Shown: in pieces, positions 33,021-42,059 of the stretch
How the letters are laid out: each line of letters starts with the position of its first letter
How positions within the stretch are numbered: the first letter of the stretch is position 1
From: Aldehydirespirator sp965205155
GTDB lineage: Bacteria > Actinomycetota > Acidimicrobiia > Acidimicrobiales > Aldehydirespiratoraceae
Length of the DNA stretch: 64,000 bases
Assembly (NCBI GenBank): GCA_965205155.1
Contig: OZ242033.1
Span: 1,302,001 to 1,366,000 of the forward strand
Direction: 5' to 3'
Made by a program: the position numbers and the translations under genes
Notes under the pieces: generated by a model
Told to the model about the DNA's origin: nothing
Databases searched by the model: none
Seen by the model: only the letters and a program-made list of their open reading frames with translations

Positions 33021-34331
33021 TCAGCCGGCTTCGCTGTGGGTGACGGGCTCCTCGCCCATCCACTCCCGCAGGGTGTTCTTGAGCTTGGTCTGCTGGATGA
33101 ACAGGTCGTGCTCCACGTCGGCGCTGCCTGAGGGCTGGGGCGCCTTGAAGTAGAAGCTCAGCCACTCCTGCACGCCGGATTCGCCCGCCCGGGCGGCCAG
33201 GTCCATGAACAGCGCCAGGTCGAGCACGATGGGCGCGGCCAGGATCGAGTCCCGGCACAGGAAGTCGACCTTGATCTGCATCGGGTAGCCGAGCCAGCCG
33301 AAGATGTCGATGTTGTCCCAGCCCTCCTTGTTGTCGCCCCGGGGCGGGTAGTAGTTGATGCGCACCACATGGTGGATCTCGTCGTAGAGGTCGGGGTACA
33401 GCTCGGGCTGAAGGATCGTGCCCAGGACGCCCAGCTTGGACACTTCCTTGGTCTTGAAGTTCTCCGGGGCGTCGAGCACCTCGCCGTCGCGGTTGCCCAG
33501 GATGTTGGTGGAGTACCAGCCCTTCAGCCCCAGCATCCGGGCCTTGAGGCCGGGCGCGATCAGCGTCTTCATCAGGGTCTGGCCGGTCTTGAAGTCCTTG
33601 CCCGCGATGGGAACGCCCCGGATGCGGGACAGCTCCTCCATGCACGGCAGGTCCACGGTGAGGTTGGGGGCGCCGTTGGCGAAGGGAACGTCGCTCTGCA
33701 ACGCCGCATAGGCGTAGATCTGGCTGGGGGCGATGGCATCGTCGTCGGCCTTCAGCCCCGCTTCGAAGGACTCCACCGAGGTGTGCACCTCGGTCGGCTC
33801 CGAGAACGCCTCAGTCGATCCGCACCACACCATCACCAGCCGATCGCAGTTGTGGGCGCTGCGGAAGTTCTCGATGTCGTCCATCAGAGCCTGGGCCTGA
33901 TCCCATTTGGACGCGGCCGGCTTCACCCGCACCCCGTCGAGACGGCTGACCCAGCGCCGATCGAACACGGCGTCCATGGCCACCACGCCCTCAAGCTCGG
34001 CCGAGATGCTCCCCAGATCGCTCTCCTCCAGCACGCCGCAGGTGCGGGCCGCCTCCAGCACGTTGGCCGACAGGGGATCCCAGCCGCCGAACACGAGGTC
34101 GTCCAGCCCGGCCAGGGGCACGAACTCCCTGATGGGGGGATTGCGGTTCTCGGTCTTGGTTCCGAGACGTATGTGGGCCATCTGGCTGATCGAGCCGATG
34201 GGCGGGGTCAGGCCCCGGCGGGCCGCGATCACACCGGCGACGAAGGTGGACGCCACCGCCCCCATACCAGGCGTCAGCACGCCGAGATTGCCGGTTGCGG
34301 GGCCGATTTGTCGGGCTGCAGTGAGGGTCAT
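33021..34331 (-). CDS. ino1: inositol-3-phosphate synthase family protein
   Basis: A 436-residue member of the myo-inositol-1-phosphate synthase family. NAD-binding residues are near the N-terminus (LGVLTPGMGAVASTFVAGV) and the catalytic core reads GKDFKTGQTLMK, WYSTNILGNRDGEVL, then RINYYPPRGDNKEGWD. It would cyclise glucose-6-phosphate to inositol phosphate, the first step to phosphatidylinositol or mycothiol. It is longer than the roughly 365-residue enzyme of mycobacteria and resembles a broader actinobacterial group. The Met at 34331 is favoured over an upstream one at 34367, which lies within the inverted-repeat region. It is divergent from a LysR gene 69 bp away. Confidence 0.87.
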   Translation of the reverse strand: MTLTAARQIGPATGNLGVLTPGMGAVASTFVAGVIAARRGLTPPIGSISQMAHIRLGTKTENRNPPIREFVPLAGLDDLVFGGWDPLSANVLEAARTCGVLEESDLGSISAELEGVVAMDAVFDRRWVSRLDGVRVKPAASKWDQAQALMDDIENFRSAHNCDRLVMVWCGSTEAFSEPTEVHTSVESFEAGLKADDDAIAPSQIYAYAALQSDVPFANGAPNLTVDLPCMEELSRIRGVPIAGKDFKTGQTLMKTLIAPGLKARMLGLKGWYSTNILGNRDGEVLDAPENFKTKEVSKLGVLGTILQPELYPDLYDEIHHVVRINYYPPRGDNKEGWDNIDIFGWLGYPMQIKVDFLCRDSILAAPIVLDLALFMDLAARAGESGVQEWLSFYFKAPQPSGSADVEHDLFIQQTKLKNTLREWMGEEPVTHSEAG

Positions 34332-34347
34332 GGCAAGTAACATAAGG

Positions 34348-34392
34348 AATAGTTCAGCTATTAGCAAACTAATGAAGCAAAACTGAACTATT
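34348..34392. promoter_or_regulatory. probable LysR operator between ino1 and the LysR gene
   Basis: A perfect 10-bp inverted repeat, AATAGTTCAG (34348-34357) and CTGAACTATT (34383-34392), with a 25-bp AT-rich spacer. A shorter dyad, ATAG/CTAT, overlaps the left arm. It fills the 69-bp gap between two divergent genes, one of them a LysR regulator, which is the classic position for autoregulation and control of the neighbour. Confidence 0.65.
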
Positions 34393-34400
34393 CTGCACGC

Positions 34401-35285
34401 ATGGCTCAGTCTCTGCCCGATCTCTCAATCCGCCAACTCGAATATCTGGTCGCTGTGGCCGATTCGGACACGTTCGCGCTGGCTGCCGAGCAGGTCGGAG
34501 TGAGCCCGTCGGCCCTTTCCCAGGGTCTGGCCGAGCTCGAACGCCGCGTCGGCGTCTCCCTGTTCGACCGGGAGGGCCGGCGCCGGGTGCTGCGAGCCGA
34601 CACTGAGCCGGTCCTCGATCACGCCCGCCAAGTGGTGGCCCTGACCGCCGACCTCGCCGGCTGGGCTCGGCGCACCCGCACCGGCGACCACGGCCGGCTG
34701 CGCCTCGGCATGATCGATGCGTCCGCGGTCCAGCACCACGGCGAGGCGCTGCGACAATTCCGCGCCGCGCATCCCGAACTGCGTATCCATCTGCGGGTGG
34801 GGCCCTCGGGTGACCTGCTGCGGGCCCTGGTGGACGGATCCATCGACCTCGCGGTCTGCGTGGAGCCCGCCGAGCCGCTCCAGGGAGTGACTACCGAGGC
34901 GCTGATGACCGAGGATCTGGCGATCTACGCGCCGGACGGGCGTCGCCGCCCCGGCCCCAGCGCAGGTTGGGGGCCGTGGGTGCTGTTTCCCCGCAGCGCC
35001 CACACCCGCACCGTGACGGAGACAGCTCTGCGGCGGCGGGGCGCGCCTGTTGAGGTGGTGGCCGAGTCCCACCAGCCCGAGGTGCTGTGCGAGATGGTGA
35101 GGCTCGGGCTGGGCTGGTCGGTCCTCCCGGTGGTGCAGGCCGAGTGGGGTGAGCAGCCGCTCGCCCGGTGCGAGATCCTGGCCCGGCGGCGGCTCGTCAC
35201 CGCCCGCCGCAGCGGCGCGGCCCCCCATCCCGCCGGAGTATTGCTTGAGCAGGCCCTGCGCTCGCCCCCGCCCACCGTTTCTTGA
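34401..35285 (+). CDS. LysR-family transcriptional regulator
   Basis: A 294-residue LysR protein. The winged helix occupies about residues 8-68 (LSIRQLEYLVAVADSDTFAL, then SPSALSQGLAELE, RRVGVSLFDR). The effector domain follows (LRLGMIDAS and the hinge region, DGSIDLAVC, EMVRLGLGWSVLP). It probably controls the divergent ino1-like gene and itself through the inverted repeat at 34348-34392. The co-inducer is unknown. Confidence 0.9.
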   Translation: MAQSLPDLSIRQLEYLVAVADSDTFALAAEQVGVSPSALSQGLAELERRVGVSLFDREGRRRVLRADTEPVLDHARQVVALTADLAGWARRTRTGDHGRLRLGMIDASAVQHHGEALRQFRAAHPELRIHLRVGPSGDLLRALVDGSIDLAVCVEPAEPLQGVTTEALMTEDLAIYAPDGRRRPGPSAGWGPWVLFPRSAHTRTVTETALRRRGAPVEVVAESHQPEVLCEMVRLGLGWSVLPVVQAEWGEQPLARCEILARRRLVTARRSGAAPHPAGVLLEQALRSPPPTVS

Positions 35286-35325
35286 CGTAGTTGACCGCCT
35301 CAGAGCGGCACAACTGCGTCAAGAA
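35279..35325. repeat. large inverted repeat over the LysR gene stop
   Basis: Arms TTCTTGACGTAGTTG (35279-35293) and CAACTGCGTCAAGAA (35311-35325) pair over 15 bp with one mismatch. An inner stem CCGC/GCGG lies in the loop. The left arm includes the LysR stop codon. It may be a terminator without a T-tract or a regulatory site for the next gene, which starts 40 bp downstream. Confidence 0.65.
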
Positions 35326-35365
35326 CGTGAAGACGAGACTGGAGACAGGGCGGTAGCTTGGCGAC

Positions 35366-36166
35366 GTGAACACCTATCCCGTGCGGGTCGGCAGTTGCCT
35401 GTTCACCTTGGTCGACCCCGAGCGCGGCCACGAGGTGGACTACAACCGCTGGTACGAGCGTGACCACTTCTACGCGGGGTGCCTCATCGGTCCGTGGCTG
35501 TTCGCCGGGCGGCGCTGGGTGGCCACCCGAGACCTGAAGGACCTGCGATTCCCGGAGGACTCCCCGCTGGCTGTGCCCACCGACGCGGGCTCGTACCTGG
35601 CCATCTACTGGGTTCATGAGGGCCGCCATCGCGAGCACTTCGCGTGGGCCATCGACCAGGTGGTGGAGCTCTACAAGGACGGCCGGGGCTTCAACAACCG
35701 GATCCACGCCCACACGGTGCTGCTCCACAAGCCGTGGTCGCACTACCGCGACGACGACCCGGTGCCCATCGAGCTGGCTCTCGACCACCCCTACCAGGGC
35801 CTGGTCGTGGTGGCGGTGGACCCTGCCGACGGCACCGACATCGACGGGCTCGACGCCCACCTGAGGGCAAAGGCGCTGCCGGCGCTGATGGACGGCTCGA
35901 GCGTGGCTTCGATGGTGTCGTGGCGCTACATCGATCCGGTCGGAGGCGAGACGGAGCGGGCACCCATGGACCTGGGCACCCCGGCCGGCCCGGCCGAACG
36001 CCGGATCCAGATGTTCTTCCTGGACGGCGACCCGGCCGATGCCTGGGACCGGTTCCGGGCCTACGCAGCCGGACTGGCCGACGCGGGTGCGGGCAACGCC
36101 GTGTTCGCCGCGCCGTTCCTACCCACCATCGTCGGCACCGACACCTACACCGACCAACTCTGGTAG
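35366..36166 (+). CDS. conserved protein of unknown function
   Basis: A 266-residue soluble protein starting at a GTG. The segment DYNRWYERDHFYAGCLIGPW resembles the WYxxDH pattern of dimeric alpha-beta barrel (EthD/NIPSNAP-like) proteins, and a second similar half may follow from about residue 140 (LDHPYQGLVVVAVDPADGTD). It has no signal peptide or membrane segment. I do not recognise a defined family, and the substrate is unknown. Confidence 0.7.
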   Translation: MNTYPVRVGSCLFTLVDPERGHEVDYNRWYERDHFYAGCLIGPWLFAGRRWVATRDLKDLRFPEDSPLAVPTDAGSYLAIYWVHEGRHREHFAWAIDQVVELYKDGRGFNNRIHAHTVLLHKPWSHYRDDDPVPIELALDHPYQGLVVVAVDPADGTDIDGLDAHLRAKALPALMDGSSVASMVSWRYIDPVGGETERAPMDLGTPAGPAERRIQMFFLDGDPADAWDRFRAYAAGLADAGAGNAVFAAPFLPTIVGTDTYTDQLW

Positions 36167-36278
36167 ACCGGCCCATAGGGTTAGCCGATCCTGGCCGGGA
36201 CCAAGGGTGCGTGTCGCGGCAGGCTGCTAGGCTCGTGTCGGGGACCGCAAACCAGAGGTCAGAGGTCGTGAACAGCTA

Positions 36279-37922
36279 GTGTTCTCCCGCGCGCATCGAT
36301 CGATAGGCAAGGCGCGGCCAAGATCGTTTGGTCGGGTCGGCGTGGCTGCTCTGGTGGCTGTCGCTCTGGCAGCTTCCTCGTGCGGGTCGGGCGCGCCTGG
36401 TCCCGAGGGCGCGCCGAGCGCGACGAGCGATCCGGCGACCTCCGATGCTGTCGCCGCGGACGGGGCCGTCGAATCGGATGAGCCTGAGGGCTCGTCCGGC
36501 GCGGCGGGCGGCGACATCGCGATCGTGTTCGAGCCGCCGATAGCAGGCGTCGAGTGCCCCACCAGCGTGCCGTTCGCTCCCGGCGCTCATTGCGCCCTGG
36601 CCACCGTGCCGATAGACCGCGGCGACCCCAGCGCCGGCACCACCCGGATAAGCGTGCTCGTGTGGCCCGGCGCCGCCGAGTCGCGGCCCGGTGAAGCAGG
36701 CCTGCCGCTGGCGGTGCTGCAGGGCGGTCCGGGCGGGCCGAGCACAGACATGGTCGAGTACTACCCCCGTCAGCCCTACACGCAGGTGTTCGTCGACCAG
36801 CGCGGCACCGGATTCGGGTCGGCGGACTTCGACTGTCCCGAGGTCGAGGCCGTCCTGGCCGACATCCTTGGCGCCGGTGCGGACGAGGCCCGCTCGATCG
36901 AGTCCGACGCCTACCGCGCCTGCTTCGACCGGCTGGCGGGCGAGCCGCTGCTGGCCCACACCGACACCGCCGCCCACGCCGCCGACGTGGTGGACGTCAT
37001 GGCCGCCCTCGGATTCGACCGGTGGGCTGTCTACGGGGTGAGCTACGGCACCACCATCGCGCTGGAGATCCTGCGAGACGACCCTGCGAGCCTGGCTGGC
37101 GCCGTGCTGGACGGCGTGTATCCGCCCGACCTCGAGACGACGCCGGCGCTGGCGTTCTCCGCGCAGCGGGCGCTCGACGAGATCGACGGCGCCTGCGCTG
37201 CGGACAGCGAATGCTCGGCATTGGTCGGCAGCCTCAGGGACACGCTGCACGGGCTCATCGCGGCGCTGAACGACGACCCGCTGACCGTGAGCCTGGAGAG
37301 CTATGAGACGAGCCTCGGCGAGCCGGTGGACGTGTTGATCGACGGCGACTCGCTGGCCGGGATGGTGTTCCAGTTCCTCTATCTCGACCTGCTGACCGAG
37401 CCGCTGCCGCTGATCCTGTTCGATCTGGTCGAAGGCATCGCCGAGTCGGCCGAGTACCTGGCCGTCCTGGCGGTGGAGTACAGCCTGCTGGTCTACGAGT
37501 CGGAGCACGAGGCCACCTACTTCGCGACCAACTGCGCCGACAGCGTCCCGTTCGACTCGACGGAGCCTGTGGCCATGAGTGTCTTCGCAACGGCGGTGGT
37601 CGGTGAGGGCATCGCGCGCCTGTGCGACCTCATCGACGTTCCCGCCTCGCCGCCGACGGCGGCTGAGGCGGTGTCCAGCGACAAGCCGGTGCTGATGCTG
37701 TCGGGGCGGTTCGACCCGATCACCCCGCCGGAGTTCGCAGACATGGCCGCCGAGCACCTGCCCAACGCCACGCTGGTGGTGCGCGACGGGGCCCACCACG
37801 GCGTCTGGGTGGACGACGGCTGCATCGACGACATCGTCGGCGACTTCCTGTCGGAACCGGAGCGGGTGCCCGACACGTCCTGCGCCGGCGAGCCCCGGCC
37901 GGTGGCGTGGGTCCTGGAATAG
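36279..37922 (+). CDS. secreted lipoprotein alpha/beta hydrolase, TAP-like peptidase (S33)
   Basis: A 547-residue exported hydrolase. A signal sequence with a lipobox (VALAASSC) is followed by a Ser/Pro/Glu-rich linker. The alpha/beta-hydrolase core has LQGGPGGPSTD, VDQRGTGFG and the nucleophile in YGVSYGTTIALE. The TAP-like C-terminal domain carries the acid in LSGRFDPITPP and the His in DGAHHGVW. It resembles tripeptidyl aminopeptidases and related secreted esterases. Acting on extracellular peptides or esters is inferred. The start is a GTG. Confidence 0.87.
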   Translation: MFSRAHRSIGKARPRSFGRVGVAALVAVALAASSCGSGAPGPEGAPSATSDPATSDAVAADGAVESDEPEGSSGAAGGDIAIVFEPPIAGVECPTSVPFAPGAHCALATVPIDRGDPSAGTTRISVLVWPGAAESRPGEAGLPLAVLQGGPGGPSTDMVEYYPRQPYTQVFVDQRGTGFGSADFDCPEVEAVLADILGAGADEARSIESDAYRACFDRLAGEPLLAHTDTAAHAADVVDVMAALGFDRWAVYGVSYGTTIALEILRDDPASLAGAVLDGVYPPDLETTPALAFSAQRALDEIDGACAADSECSALVGSLRDTLHGLIAALNDDPLTVSLESYETSLGEPVDVLIDGDSLAGMVFQFLYLDLLTEPLPLILFDLVEGIAESAEYLAVLAVEYSLLVYESEHEATYFATNCADSVPFDSTEPVAMSVFATAVVGEGIARLCDLIDVPASPPTAAEAVSSDKPVLMLSGRFDPITPPEFADMAAEHLPNATLVVRDGAHHGVWVDDGCIDDIVGDFLSEPERVPDTSCAGEPRPVAWVLE

Positions 37923-37968
37923 CCGCCGCTTCGTTGGCAGCCGCTCCGCAGCGGTAGAGACTGGGGCC

Positions 37969-38760
37969 ATGATCCTCGAAGGACGAACCGTGATGGTGGT
38001 GGGAGTAGGCCCCGGACTGGGTGCCAGTTGCGCCCGGCTGGCCCTGCGGGACGGCGCCAACGTGGCCGTCATGGCTCGCAACGCCGAGCGCTTGGACGCG
38101 GCTGCCGCCGAACTGGACGCCAGCGGCGAGCGGGTGGTGGCCTGCGCTGGCGATGTCACCAGCCAGGAGGACTGCACCGCCGCGGCCGACGCGGCCGCCG
38201 AGCGGTTCGGGGCGCTCCACGCCGTGGTAAACGTGGCTGCCCTCGACACCCAGAAGGGCGCGTGGCACCGGACCACCGACGAGGACTGGGAACTCAACCT
38301 CACCGTCAACGTGCTCGGCGCGGTGCACGTGGTGCGGGCAGTCGAGCCCCACTTCGTAGCGGCCGGCGGGGGATCGGTCGTGCTGATCGGATCGCAGGCC
38401 TCGATGAGGCCGGTGCCGGAGTTCCCCCAGAGCCCGTACGGGGCGGCCAAGTCGGCGCTGCTGTCACTGGCACGCGATCTGGCCGCCGAGTTGGGTCCCT
38501 CCGGCATCAGGGTCAACACCGTGGTTCCGAGCTGGATGTGGGGGCCCAACGTCAAGCTCTACTGCGAGTGGCAGGCCGGCACGAGGGGCATCACCGTCGA
38601 GGAGGTCAAGCACGAGATCGCCCAGGGAATGGCCCTGCGGGAGATGCCGACCGACTCCGACGTGGCCGAAGCGGTCGTGTTCATGGCGTCGGAGCGGGCC
38701 CGCATGATCACCGGCCAAACGCTGGTGGTCAACGCCGGGCACTTCTACCCGGTCGCCTGA
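37969..38760 (+). CDS. short-chain dehydrogenase/reductase
   Basis: A 263-residue SDR oxidoreductase. The nucleotide-binding motif is VVGVGPGLGASCARLA, followed by the structural NVAALD and the catalytic Ser in LIGSQAS with YGAAKSAL carrying Tyr and Lys. The C-terminus ITGQTLVVNAGHF is typical. The cofactor is probably NAD(P) and the substrate unknown. The next gene starts 14 bp on. Confidence 0.9.
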   Translation: MILEGRTVMVVGVGPGLGASCARLALRDGANVAVMARNAERLDAAAAELDASGERVVACAGDVTSQEDCTAAADAAAERFGALHAVVNVAALDTQKGAWHRTTDEDWELNLTVNVLGAVHVVRAVEPHFVAAGGGSVVLIGSQASMRPVPEFPQSPYGAAKSALLSLARDLAAELGPSGIRVNTVVPSWMWGPNVKLYCEWQAGTRGITVEEVKHEIAQGMALREMPTDSDVAEAVVFMASERARMITGQTLVVNAGHFYPVA

Positions 38761-38774
38761 GCAGGAGCAGCCGT

Positions 38775-39227
38775 ATGAGCCACACGATGGAGGATGTGCG
38801 CAGGTTCGTAGCCGCCGACCAGGGTCTTGCGGTGGTGTCGTTCGGGCGCCCCGACGGTTCGGTCCACTCCTCGCTGGTCAACGCCGGGGTGATGGCCCAC
38901 CCGGTGACCGGCGACGAGGTGGTGGCTCTGGTGGTGCGGGGCAACTCCGTGAAGCTCCGCCACTGGCGCCGTGCCCCGGGGGCCACCATCGTCTTCCGGG
39001 CGGGCTGGTCGTGGATCGGGGTGGAGGGCGTCACCACGATCATCGGTCCCGACGATCGATTCGACGGCCTCGACCCGTCAGCAGTGCCCCGGGTCCTGCG
39101 GGATGTGTTCACCGCCGCCGGCGGCAGCCACGGGGACTGGGACGAGTACGACCGCGTGATGGCGGCCGAACGCCGGACCGCGGTGTTCATCCACCCCTCC
39201 CGCATCACCGGCGTCGGCCACCCCTGA
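38775..39227 (+). CDS. F420/FMN-binding split-barrel (PPOX-class) protein
   Basis: A 150-residue pyridoxamine-phosphate-oxidase-fold protein. The cofactor region shows GLAVVSFGRPDGSVHSSLVN, then VRGNSVKLRHWRRAPGATIV. Actinobacterial proteins of this kind use F420 or FMN and reduce varied substrates. It follows the SDR closely and is probably co-transcribed with it. Confidence 0.8.
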   Translation: MSHTMEDVRRFVAADQGLAVVSFGRPDGSVHSSLVNAGVMAHPVTGDEVVALVVRGNSVKLRHWRRAPGATIVFRAGWSWIGVEGVTTIIGPDDRFDGLDPSAVPRVLRDVFTAAGGSHGDWDEYDRVMAAERRTAVFIHPSRITGVGHP

Positions 39228-39237
39228 ACCTAGGCCC

Positions 39238-39885
39238 GTGACCGCCGTGCGTCTTGAGGGCGCGGTCGTGCTGTTGGGGCGTTTCCCGGCGCTCGCCGGG
39301 GCCGACCTCTCCGTCGACCGAGGCGAGGTCGTCCTGGTCCGGGGCCCCAACGGTGCGGGCAAGTCCACCCTGCTGCACCTGTGCGCCGGCCTGTTGCGAC
39401 TGTCGGAGGGACACGGCGACGTGCTGGGCTGCGACCTGGGTGACGACCGGGCCGCGGTGCGCCGCCGGGTGGGACTGCTGGGCCACGACACCGCGCTCTA
39501 TGGCGAGTTGACCGCGGCCGAGAACCTGCAGGTGTGGGCGCGGGCGTCCAGGGTCGACGAGGCCGATGTGCCGGGTGCGCTGGAGCGTCTCGGGCTGCCC
39601 ACGCGGCTGCGCGACGTCCCCACTGATCGGCTGTCGGCGGGGCAGCGCCGTCGGGTGGCGCTGGCCGCGATCGTGGTGCGCCGCCCGGAGTTGTGGCTGC
39701 TCGACGAGCCCCACGCCGGACTCGACTCCGAAGGCCGCGAGATCGTGGACGGTGTCGTTTCGGCCGCGGCCGCGGCCGGTGCCGCCGTGGTGCTGGCCTC
39801 CCACGAGACCGGACCGGCCGGCGATCTCGCTACTCGCACGGTGACGATGGCGGGCGGCACGCTGGCGGAGGGGCTGGGGCCGTGA
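39238..39885 (+). CDS. ccmA: haem exporter ATP-binding protein CcmA
   Basis: A 215-residue ABC ATPase with Walker A GPNGAGKSTLLH, the signature LSAGQRRRVALA, Walker B LWLLDEPHAGLD and the switch His in ASHETGPA. It pairs with CcmB to release holo-CcmE from CcmC during System I cytochrome c maturation. It is the first gene of the ccm operon, with a GTG start and a 4-bp overlap with ccmB. Confidence 0.9.
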   Translation: MTAVRLEGAVVLLGRFPALAGADLSVDRGEVVLVRGPNGAGKSTLLHLCAGLLRLSEGHGDVLGCDLGDDRAAVRRRVGLLGHDTALYGELTAAENLQVWARASRVDEADVPGALERLGLPTRLRDVPTDRLSAGQRRRVALAAIVVRRPELWLLDEPHAGLDSEGREIVDGVVSAAAAAGAAVVLASHETGPAGDLATRTVTMAGGTLAEGLGP

Positions 39886-40577
39886 CCGCCTGGCGCGGGT
39901 TGAGCCTGTTCGCGGGCGACGCCGTCCTCGTAGCGTCCAAGGATCTGCGCATCGAGTGGCGGGCCCGCACCGCGCTGGGCCAGGTGCTGCCGTTCGCGGT
40001 GCTTGTGCTGGTGCTGTTCGGCTTCGCTCTCGACGCCAACCGGCCCACGCTGCGGCTGGCCACGCCGGGGCTGCTGTGGATGACGGTGCTGTTCGCCACC
40101 GTGGTGGCCGTGCAGCGGTCTGTGGCCGTGGAGTCCACCGACGGGGCCCGCCGGATGCTGCTCCTCAGCGGGATGGCCCCGGCCGCCGCGTTCGCGGGCA
40201 AGGCCGCGGCGGTGGCCGTGCAGTTGCTGATCGTGGAGGCGCTGCTGGTACCTGGAGTGGTGCTGCTGTACGACGCGGAGATCGAGTCGCTCCCGTTGGT
40301 GGTGGCAACCTGCGTCGCTGCGACGGTGGGCCTGGCCGCCGCCGGTAGCCTTCTCGGTGCTGTGGTAGCCGGAGTGCGAGCCCATCAGACGGTCCTGCCG
40401 ATCCTGCTGCTTCCAGTGTCGGCGCCGGTGCTGATCGCGGCCACCCGGGCCTTCGCCGACGGGTTCGGCACGGTCGCAGTGGACGGCTGGTCCTGGGTCG
40501 GGCTGCTGGCCGGCTTCGCGGCAGTGAACGCGGTGCTGGGGGCAGTCGTCTACGGCCTGCTGCTGGAGGACACATGA
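39882..40577 (+). CDS. ccmB: haem exporter permease CcmB
   Basis: A 231-residue membrane protein with about six transmembrane segments. Early sequence DLRIEWRARTALGQVLPFAV followed by LVLVLFGFA is typical of CcmB, and GMAPAAAFAGKAA and LLLPVSAPVLIAATRA recur in the family. It forms the ABC complex with CcmA. The frame starts at a GTG overlapping ccmA (GTGA) and ends overlapping the ccmC ATG (ATGA). Confidence 0.9.
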   Translation: MTAWRGLSLFAGDAVLVASKDLRIEWRARTALGQVLPFAVLVLVLFGFALDANRPTLRLATPGLLWMTVLFATVVAVQRSVAVESTDGARRMLLLSGMAPAAAFAGKAAAVAVQLLIVEALLVPGVVLLYDAEIESLPLVVATCVAATVGLAAAGSLLGAVVAGVRAHQTVLPILLLPVSAPVLIAATRAFADGFGTVAVDGWSWVGLLAGFAAVNAVLGAVVYGLLLEDT

Positions 40578-41353
40578 CGTCCCCGGAGCCTGAGAGCGCG
40601 CCCTCCGAGCCGCTGATCGCCTCCTATCTCGGCGGTCCCGCTCGCACCGGGTCGCGCTTCACCTTCTGGCTCGGGCTGGTCACCCTGATCGGCCTGGCCG
40701 GCGTGGCCGTTCTGGGCCTTCTGGCTGCGCCGGCCGACGATGTGCAGGGCGACTCCGTGCGCATCATCTTCGTGCACGTGCCGTCGGCTCTCGGCGCCTA
40801 CACCGCCCTCGGCGTGACCGCGTTGGGCTCGGTGATGTGGCTGTGGCGCCGGTCGGTGTGGTGGGACGTCACCGCCCATGCGGGTGCCGAGGTCGGGGTC
40901 CTGCTCTGCGGTCTGACGCTGGTCACGGGAATGCTCTGGGGCCGCCCCACCTGGGGGACCTACTGGGAGTGGGGCGACGTGCGTCTTGTCACCGCCCTGA
41001 TCCTGTTCCTGGTCATGGTCGGTTACCTGTCGGTTCGGGTCCTCGGCGGCGACGCCGACTCGGTGGCCACCCGGGCCGCGGTGGTCGGGCTGGTCGGCGG
41101 GGTCAACATTCCCATCGTGAACCGGTCGGTGAACTGGTGGGCCAACCGCACCCTTCACCAGCAGTCCTCCCTCACAGACGGCAAGCTCGAGGACCTCACC
41201 CTGTTCACCCTGTTCCTGGCCTTCGTCGTGGCCGCGATGGCGATTCTCTGGATGATGATGCACCGTTTCCGCATCGGCTGGCTGGAGCGGCAGCTCCGGG
41301 CCCGCGACCTCGACGATGCGCTAGCGGCCCGGCGCGCCGAGGCCGGCCGGTGA
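40574..41353 (+). CDS. ccmC: haem-handling membrane protein CcmC
   Basis: A 259-residue CcmC protein with six transmembrane helices. The tryptophan-rich haem loop reads GRPTWGTYWEWGDVRLV, and histidines in FVHVPSALGAY and NRTLHQQS flank it. It loads haem onto CcmE. ATGA overlap with ccmB and GTGA overlap with ccmD indicate tight translational coupling. Confidence 0.93.
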   Translation: MTSPEPESAPSEPLIASYLGGPARTGSRFTFWLGLVTLIGLAGVAVLGLLAAPADDVQGDSVRIIFVHVPSALGAYTALGVTALGSVMWLWRRSVWWDVTAHAGAEVGVLLCGLTLVTGMLWGRPTWGTYWEWGDVRLVTALILFLVMVGYLSVRVLGGDADSVATRAAVVGLVGGVNIPIVNRSVNWWANRTLHQQSSLTDGKLEDLTLFTLFLAFVVAAMAILWMMMHRFRIGWLERQLRARDLDDALAARRAEAGR

Positions 41354-41487
41354 GCCAGGCCGGCTACGTGCTCGGCGCCTGGGGCGTCACGCTGGCCGCG
41401 GTCGGCATCTACGCGGCCAGCCTGATGGTGCGCGGCCGGCGGCTGCTGCGGCGGGCTCGCGCCCGGACCGGCGACAACGGCGAGTGA
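41350..41487 (+). CDS. ccmD: CcmD-like small membrane protein
   Basis: A 45-residue protein with one transmembrane helix (YVLGAWGVTLAAVGIYAASL) followed by an arginine-rich cytoplasmic end. Size, topology and position between ccmC and ccmE identify it as CcmD, which helps release haem-loaded CcmE. It starts at a GTG overlapping the ccmC stop. Confidence 0.8.
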   Translation: MSQAGYVLGAWGVTLAAVGIYAASLMVRGRRLLRRARARTGDNGE

Positions 41488-42059
41488 GAGCCATGGACGG
41501 CACGGCCGACGCCGTGGACACGGAACTCTCGCCGCTCACCCCGCGTCCTGTTCAACGCCCCGCCCGCACCCGGCGCTGGATCGCCGCGCTGGTGATCGTG
41601 GTCGTGGTCGGGGGAGTGGCGCTGCTGGTGTCGAACCTGCTCGGCGACGCCGCGCTGTACTTCTACAACGCGGACGAGGCGGTGGAACGGCGTGACGAGC
41701 TGGCTTCGCAGCGCTTCCGCCTTCAGGGAACGCCGCTGGACCATGCGGTGCACGCCTTCTGGGACGACCGGCCGGTGCTGGCCTTCGCCGTCGGCTTCGA
41801 CGGGGTAGTGGTGGACGTGATCCACACCGGCGACCCGCCCGAGCTGTTCCAGCCCGGCGTGCCGGTGGTCCTCGAAGGGGCCTGGAGGCAAGGTCGCAGC
41901 CCGGGCCGGGCGGCGGCGCACGACTGGCATTTCGCGTCGGACCGGATGCTCGTGAAGCACGACAACGACTACCGCAACCGCGACGACTACGACGAGCGCA
42001 TCGTCGAAGCCGACGAGGGCGTCCGTCGTCTCCCGCACTTGGAACCAGCGGAGCCGTGA
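41484..42059 (+). CDS. ccmE: haem chaperone CcmE
   Basis: A 191-residue haem chaperone with an N-terminal membrane anchor (WIAALVIVVVVGGVALLVSN) and an OB-fold domain. The haem-attaching histidine lies in LVKHDNDY, the HxxxY form of the motif. It carries haem from CcmC to CcmF outside the cytoplasmic membrane. The GTG start gives a 4-bp overlap with ccmD; an ATG at 41493 is an alternative. Confidence 0.9.
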   Translation: MRAMDGTADAVDTELSPLTPRPVQRPARTRRWIAALVIVVVVGGVALLVSNLLGDAALYFYNADEAVERRDELASQRFRLQGTPLDHAVHAFWDDRPVLAFAVGFDGVVVDVIHTGDPPELFQPGVPVVLEGAWRQGRSPGRAAAHDWHFASDRMLVKHDNDYRNRDDYDERIVEADEGVRRLPHLEPAEP

